Shown here: positions 14,960 to 16,943 of the stretch, piece after piece
How positions within the stretch are numbered: position 1 is the stretch's first letter
Layout: each line of letters begins with the position of its first letter
DNA from: Streptosporangiaceae bacterium
GTDB taxonomy: Bacteria; Actinomycetota; Actinomycetes; Streptosporangiales; Streptosporangiaceae
Assembly (NCBI GenBank): GCA_030039095.1
Contig: JASHQP010000457.1
Location: 1-16,943, forward strand
Length of the DNA stretch: 16,943 nt
Direction: 5' to 3'
Notes under the pieces: model-generated
Database searches by the model: none
What the model saw: only the letters and a program-made list of their open reading frames with translations
Told to the model about the DNA's origin: nothing
Translations under genes and position numbers: made by a program

Positions 14960-14994
14960 GGTGCTGTCTTTCGCAGGTCAGAGGTGCTGTTTTT
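14960..14994. repeat. Spaced 12-bp direct repeat upstream of the aldolase gene
   Basis: GGTGCTGTCTTT at 14960-14971 recurs as GGTGCTGTTTTT at 14983-14994 with one mismatch, 23 bp start to start, about two helical turns. It lies in the TetR-aldolase divergent spacer and could be regulator or polymerase contact sites. No regulator can be assigned to it. Confidence 0.35.
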
Positions 14995-14998
14995 TTGT

Positions 14999-15008
14999 CG
15001 GACGTCCG
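14999..15008. promoter_or_regulatory. Candidate TetR operator: perfect palindrome CGGACGTCCG
   Basis: A perfect 10-bp inverted repeat in the spacer between a divergent TetR-type gene and the aldolase gene, the classic place for a TetR-family operator. One further base pair is compatible outside it (G14997 with C15010). If the aldolase starts at GTG 15025, the palindrome lies in the leader or promoter. If it starts at TTG 14995, it would be inside the gene, so the palindrome favours the GTG start. Confidence 0.45.
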
Positions 15009-15009
15009 T

Positions 15010-15025
15010 CTACCATCCGGGGTAG
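15010..15025 (+). promoter_or_regulatory. Short hairpin abutting the aldolase start
   Basis: CTACC and GGTAG can pair across a 6-base loop directly before the probable GTG start, whose first base is the last base of the stem. It could affect ribosome access, or be chance. The stem is only 5 bp. Confidence 0.25.
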
Positions 15026-15720
15026 TGTATCGCGACGATCATGACGGGCACCGCGAGCGCAGCGAGCACGACGCCCGCCGCGAGCGGCTCGTCAGGTATT
15101 GCAACCGCCTGCTCGACGACGGGCTGGCCATCGGCAGCGCGGGCAACATGAGCGTGCGTGCCGGCGACGAGGTGCTGATCACGCCGTCCGGCATTCCGTA
15201 CCGGGACATGGGCCCCGGCGACATCTGCGTGATCGGCATGGACGGGACCCAGCGCAGCGGGGCGGGCGAGCCCTCGTCGGAGACGCCGATGCACCTGGCC
15301 GTGTACGCCGCGACGCGGGCGGGGGCCGTGGTGCACACGCACTCGCCGGAGGTCATCGCGCTGTCCGCGGTCTGCGACGAGCTGCCGGCCATCCACTACG
15401 CGATCACCGGGCTCGGCGGGCCGGTGCGGGTGGCCCGGTACACCCGGTTCGGCTCGGCGGACCTGGCCCGGGCGGCAACGGAGGCGCTGGACGGCCGCAG
15501 CGCCGCGATCCTGCAGAACCACGGGGCGATCAGCTACGGCGGCAGCCTCGGCGAGGCCTACGACCGGGCGCTGCTGCTGGAGTGGCTGGCGCAGGTGCAC
15601 CGGCTGGCGTGCTCACGCGGGAGGCCACGGATCCTCACCGATGCCGAGCTCGCCGAGGTGACGGCCGAGATACGGCGCCGGAGGTATGGCGAGGCACGTC
15701 GGCGCGCAGACGGGCCCTGA
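15025..15720 (+). CDS. Class II aldolase/adducin family protein (fuculose-phosphate aldolase-like)
   Basis: A 231-residue zinc-dependent aldolase-fold protein of the FucA/AraD/adducin family, which cleaves or epimerises hydroxylated sugar-phosphate-like substrates; cytosolic. The phosphate-binding loop reads IGSAGNMSVR, followed by LITPSGIPYRDM. The catalytic Glu86 is in SSETPMHLAVY, the zinc ligands are His104 and His106 in VHTHSPEV, and His166 is in LQNHGAI, so the metal and acid/base set is complete. The GTG start was chosen because an upstream TTG at 14995 would add ten unconserved residues and swallow the palindrome. TTG does have GAGG about 10 nt upstream and remains possible. It is followed after 34 bp by a broken permease and divergent from a TetR gene, suggesting a regulated catabolic unit. 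Substrate unknown. Confidence 0.88.
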   Translation: MYRDDHDGHRERSEHDARRERLVRYCNRLLDDGLAIGSAGNMSVRAGDEVLITPSGIPYRDMGPGDICVIGMDGTQRSGAGEPSSETPMHLAVYAATRAGAVVHTHSPEVIALSAVCDELPAIHYAITGLGGPVRVARYTRFGSADLARAATEALDGRSAAILQNHGAISYGGSLGEAYDRALLLEWLAQVHRLACSRGRPRILTDAELAEVTAEIRRRRYGEARRRADGP

Positions 15721-15741
15721 AGCAGAGACAGACGCTGGACC

Positions 15742-15749
15742 GGGAGGGG
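15742..15749 (+). promoter_or_regulatory. Ribosome binding site of the broken permease
   Basis: GGGAGGGG lies 5 nt before the ATG at 15755. It decides against the earlier in-frame ATG at 15686, which would overlap the aldolase gene. An intact signal in front of a damaged gene suggests recent inactivation. Confidence 0.75.
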
Positions 15750-15754
15750 TTCGC

Positions 15755-16668
15755 ATGTCCAGTCCAGCAGGTGAGCCAGTCGGCTCAGCCCTCAGCGGAA
15801 CTCCGGACACCGCCGTGGCCGTCTCGGCGGACTCGGAGGAGGCGATCCTCGAGCGAGCGGGCTACGAGCCGGAGCTCCGGCGATCGCTGCGTTTCTTCTC
15901 GATGTTCGCGATCGCGTTCTCGATCATCTCGATCACGACCGGCATCTTCCTCAACTACGGGTTCGGCCTCGCGTACTGGGGGCCGGCGTCGATATGGACG
16001 TGGCCGATCGCCGGGGTCGGCAACCTGATGATCGCGCTGGTCGTCGCCGAGCTCGGCACCCGCACCCCGCTGGCCGGGTACGCCTACCAGTGGAGCGCGC
16101 GCCTGGTGAACTCGACGTACGGGTGGTTCGTCGGCTTCGCCGGCCTGCTGTACTGATGCTGCTGCCCGTGGTGATCAACATCATCAGCATCCAGGTGGCC
16201 GCGCGGGTCAACAACGTCGCGGTGTTCACCGAGATCATCGGCACGGTGGTCTTCGGGGTGCTGCTGTTCGTGCTGTGGGGCGTGAAGTCCAAGCCGTCGC
16301 CCTACGGCTTCGGCATCCTGGGCAACACGACGTCGGTGTACCACAACCCGACGATCTACGCGTTCGCGCTGGCCGGCCTCATCGGCGCGTTCACGCTGGT
16401 CGGGTTCGAGCTCGCCGCGGACATGTCCGAGGCCGTGGAGGCTGCGCCGCTGCCGCTGCTGGCGATCGCCGGCTACTGGCTGGCGTACTCGATGTCGCGG
16501 GACAACATGCTCCCGTGCTCCGGAACCCTGCGGAAGGTCAACGCGCGCACCCAGACGCCGATCATCGCGCTGCTGGTGCTCGCGGTCATCGTTCTTTTCT
16601 GGCGGCTGCGCCGCGGCGCCGCCGGGGTGAAGCCGATCGAGACCCTGACCGGCGAGACCAACGCCTGA
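15755..16668 (+). pseudogene. APC family amino acid permease, broken by several internal deletions
   Basis: The remains of an APC permease of about 500 residues, of which roughly 300 are present. Piece 1, 133 residues, has the family N-terminus (AGYEPELRRSLRFFSMFAIA, then the GIFLNYGFGLAYWGP and NLMIALVVAELGTRTPLAGY segments). It ends at GFAGLLY with TGA at 16154-16156, where relatives continue in the third helix. Piece 2, read in another frame from ATG 16156, gives 170 residues: MLLPVVINIISIQVAARVNN through FTLVGFELAADMSE, then PLPLLAIAGYWL, MSRDNMLPCSGTLRKVNART and a short tail VLFWRLRRGAAG. From memory of the family, sequence is missing at LLY/MLLP, MSE/VEAAPLP, YWLA/YSMSRDN and LAVI/VLFW. 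Nearly all helices after the sixth are lost, so transport is unlikely. The remaining codons look undamaged, so the loss is recent or an assembly error. Confidence 0.82.
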
Positions 16669-16683
16669 CGGCGCCCGCGTCAG

Positions 16684-16943
16684 CTACAGGCAGACCGTGA
16701 TGCCGAGCAGGTCGACGCACACGCCCGAGCCGCCGGACTGCTGAGCCGGGCTCGGCGACGGGCTCGGCGATGCGGTCTGGGCCGGCTGCGGCGAGGGGTT
16801 CGAGGTCGAGACCGACGTCGGCACCGGGGCGGGCGTCCCGCTGGCCTGGGGCGCCGGGCCGCCGGCCGAGGTGGTGGTCGTCTTGCTCGGCTTCGGCGCC
16901 GTCCCGGGCTGCGCGGGCGAGGAGCCCTTCCCCGGCTGCCGCC
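16684..16943 (-). CDS. C-terminal tail of a Pro/Ser/Thr-rich protein (partial, 5' end beyond window)
   Basis: An open minus-strand frame enters from the right edge and ends at TAG after 85 full codons. The visible part begins RQPGKGSSPAQPGTAPKPSK, continues as low-complexity Thr/Ser/Pro/Ala/Gln sequence with SPSPSPSPAQQSGG, and ends in the hydrophobic, cysteine-paired GVCVDLLGITVCL. Long Pro/Thr/Ser linkers of this kind usually lie outside the membrane in actinobacterial secreted or membrane-anchored proteins, for example behind a kinase or a single membrane helix. The two terminal cysteines could form a disulfide. The product is not identifiable. Its end is convergent with the broken permease, 15 bp apart. 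The consistent frame and GC-rich wobble positions support real coding. Confidence 0.6.
   Translation of the reverse strand, partial: RQPGKGSSPAQPGTAPKPSKTTTTSAGGPAPQASGTPAPVPTSVSTSNPSPQPAQTASPSPSPSPAQQSGGSGVCVDLLGITVCL

Noticed and set aside
14981..14997. Seven-T run as a possible rho-independent terminator
   Set aside because: No stable hairpin precedes it, and it lies in a divergent promoter spacer.
15686..15754. Earlier in-frame ATG for the broken permease
   Set aside because: It overlaps the aldolase end and lacks a good Shine-Dalgarno, while GGGAGGGG sits correctly before the ATG at 15755.
15755..16668. Mobile-element insertion as the cause of the broken permease
   Set aside because: No inserted sequence, terminal inverted repeats or target duplication is visible; sequence is missing rather than added.
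16740..16800. Short tandem SPSP-type repeat as a DNA repeat element
   Set aside because: It is explained by the Pro/Ser-rich coding sequence on the minus strand, and the copies are not exact at DNA level beyond a few codons.

Overview
The window is very GC-rich, with G or C at nearly every third codon position, and uses many GTG (and one probable TTG) starts. It carries an F420-type luciferase-like oxidoreductase, polyprenol-phosphomannose-type GT-C transferases and a BetI-like TetR regulator. Together these point to a high-GC actinomycete chromosome. No rRNA, tRNA, CRISPR array, transposase or phage gene was seen. Coding density is high and no gene-free stretch exceeds 300 bases.

Left part (1-6470). 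A biotin carboxylase-BCCP protein runs off the left edge on the minus strand. It is divergent from an MSMEG_3544-like LLM-class oxidoreductase on the plus strand. Next is a 459-residue secreted protein of unknown function, whose end overlaps that of a convergent LysE/RhtB exporter by 20 bases. Divergent from the exporter is an ACMSD-fold amidohydrolase that lacks several usual metal ligands. It converges on a small VOC-fold protein.

Middle (6509-14931), all on the minus strand. Read 5' to 3', the order is: TetR regulator, two tandemly duplicated GT-C membrane mannosyltransferase-like genes, a class V PLP enzyme, a two-domain cupin, a cyclase/kynurenine-formamidase-fold hydrolase, an APC amino acid permease, a DinB-fold protein and the VOC protein. 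The PLP enzyme-cupin-cyclase-permease block is tightly spaced (2-bp gap, 4-bp ATGA overlap, 20-bp gap). It looks like a catabolic operon for an imported amino-acid-like compound. Its folds, together with the nearby amidohydrolase, mirror the kynurenine/3-hydroxyanthranilate pathway, although each protein is divergent.

Right part (14932-16943). Divergent from the TetR gene is a class II aldolase with a complete metal and catalytic set, followed by a second APC permease. That permease is broken: it has a frameshifting junction that creates TGA and apparently three further in-frame losses, leaving about 300 of roughly 500 residues. The spacer between TetR and aldolase holds a perfect 10-bp palindrome, a short hairpin and a spaced direct repeat, which are candidate regulator sites. 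The right edge holds the C-terminal tail of a Pro/Ser/Thr-rich protein on the minus strand.

The most noteworthy items are the deletion-shredded permease, the kynurenine-like operon, the metal-ligand-poor amidohydrolase, the duplicated GT-C pair with exact DNA repeats, and the unknown secreted protein. All family assignments come from reading motifs by eye; no database search was possible.
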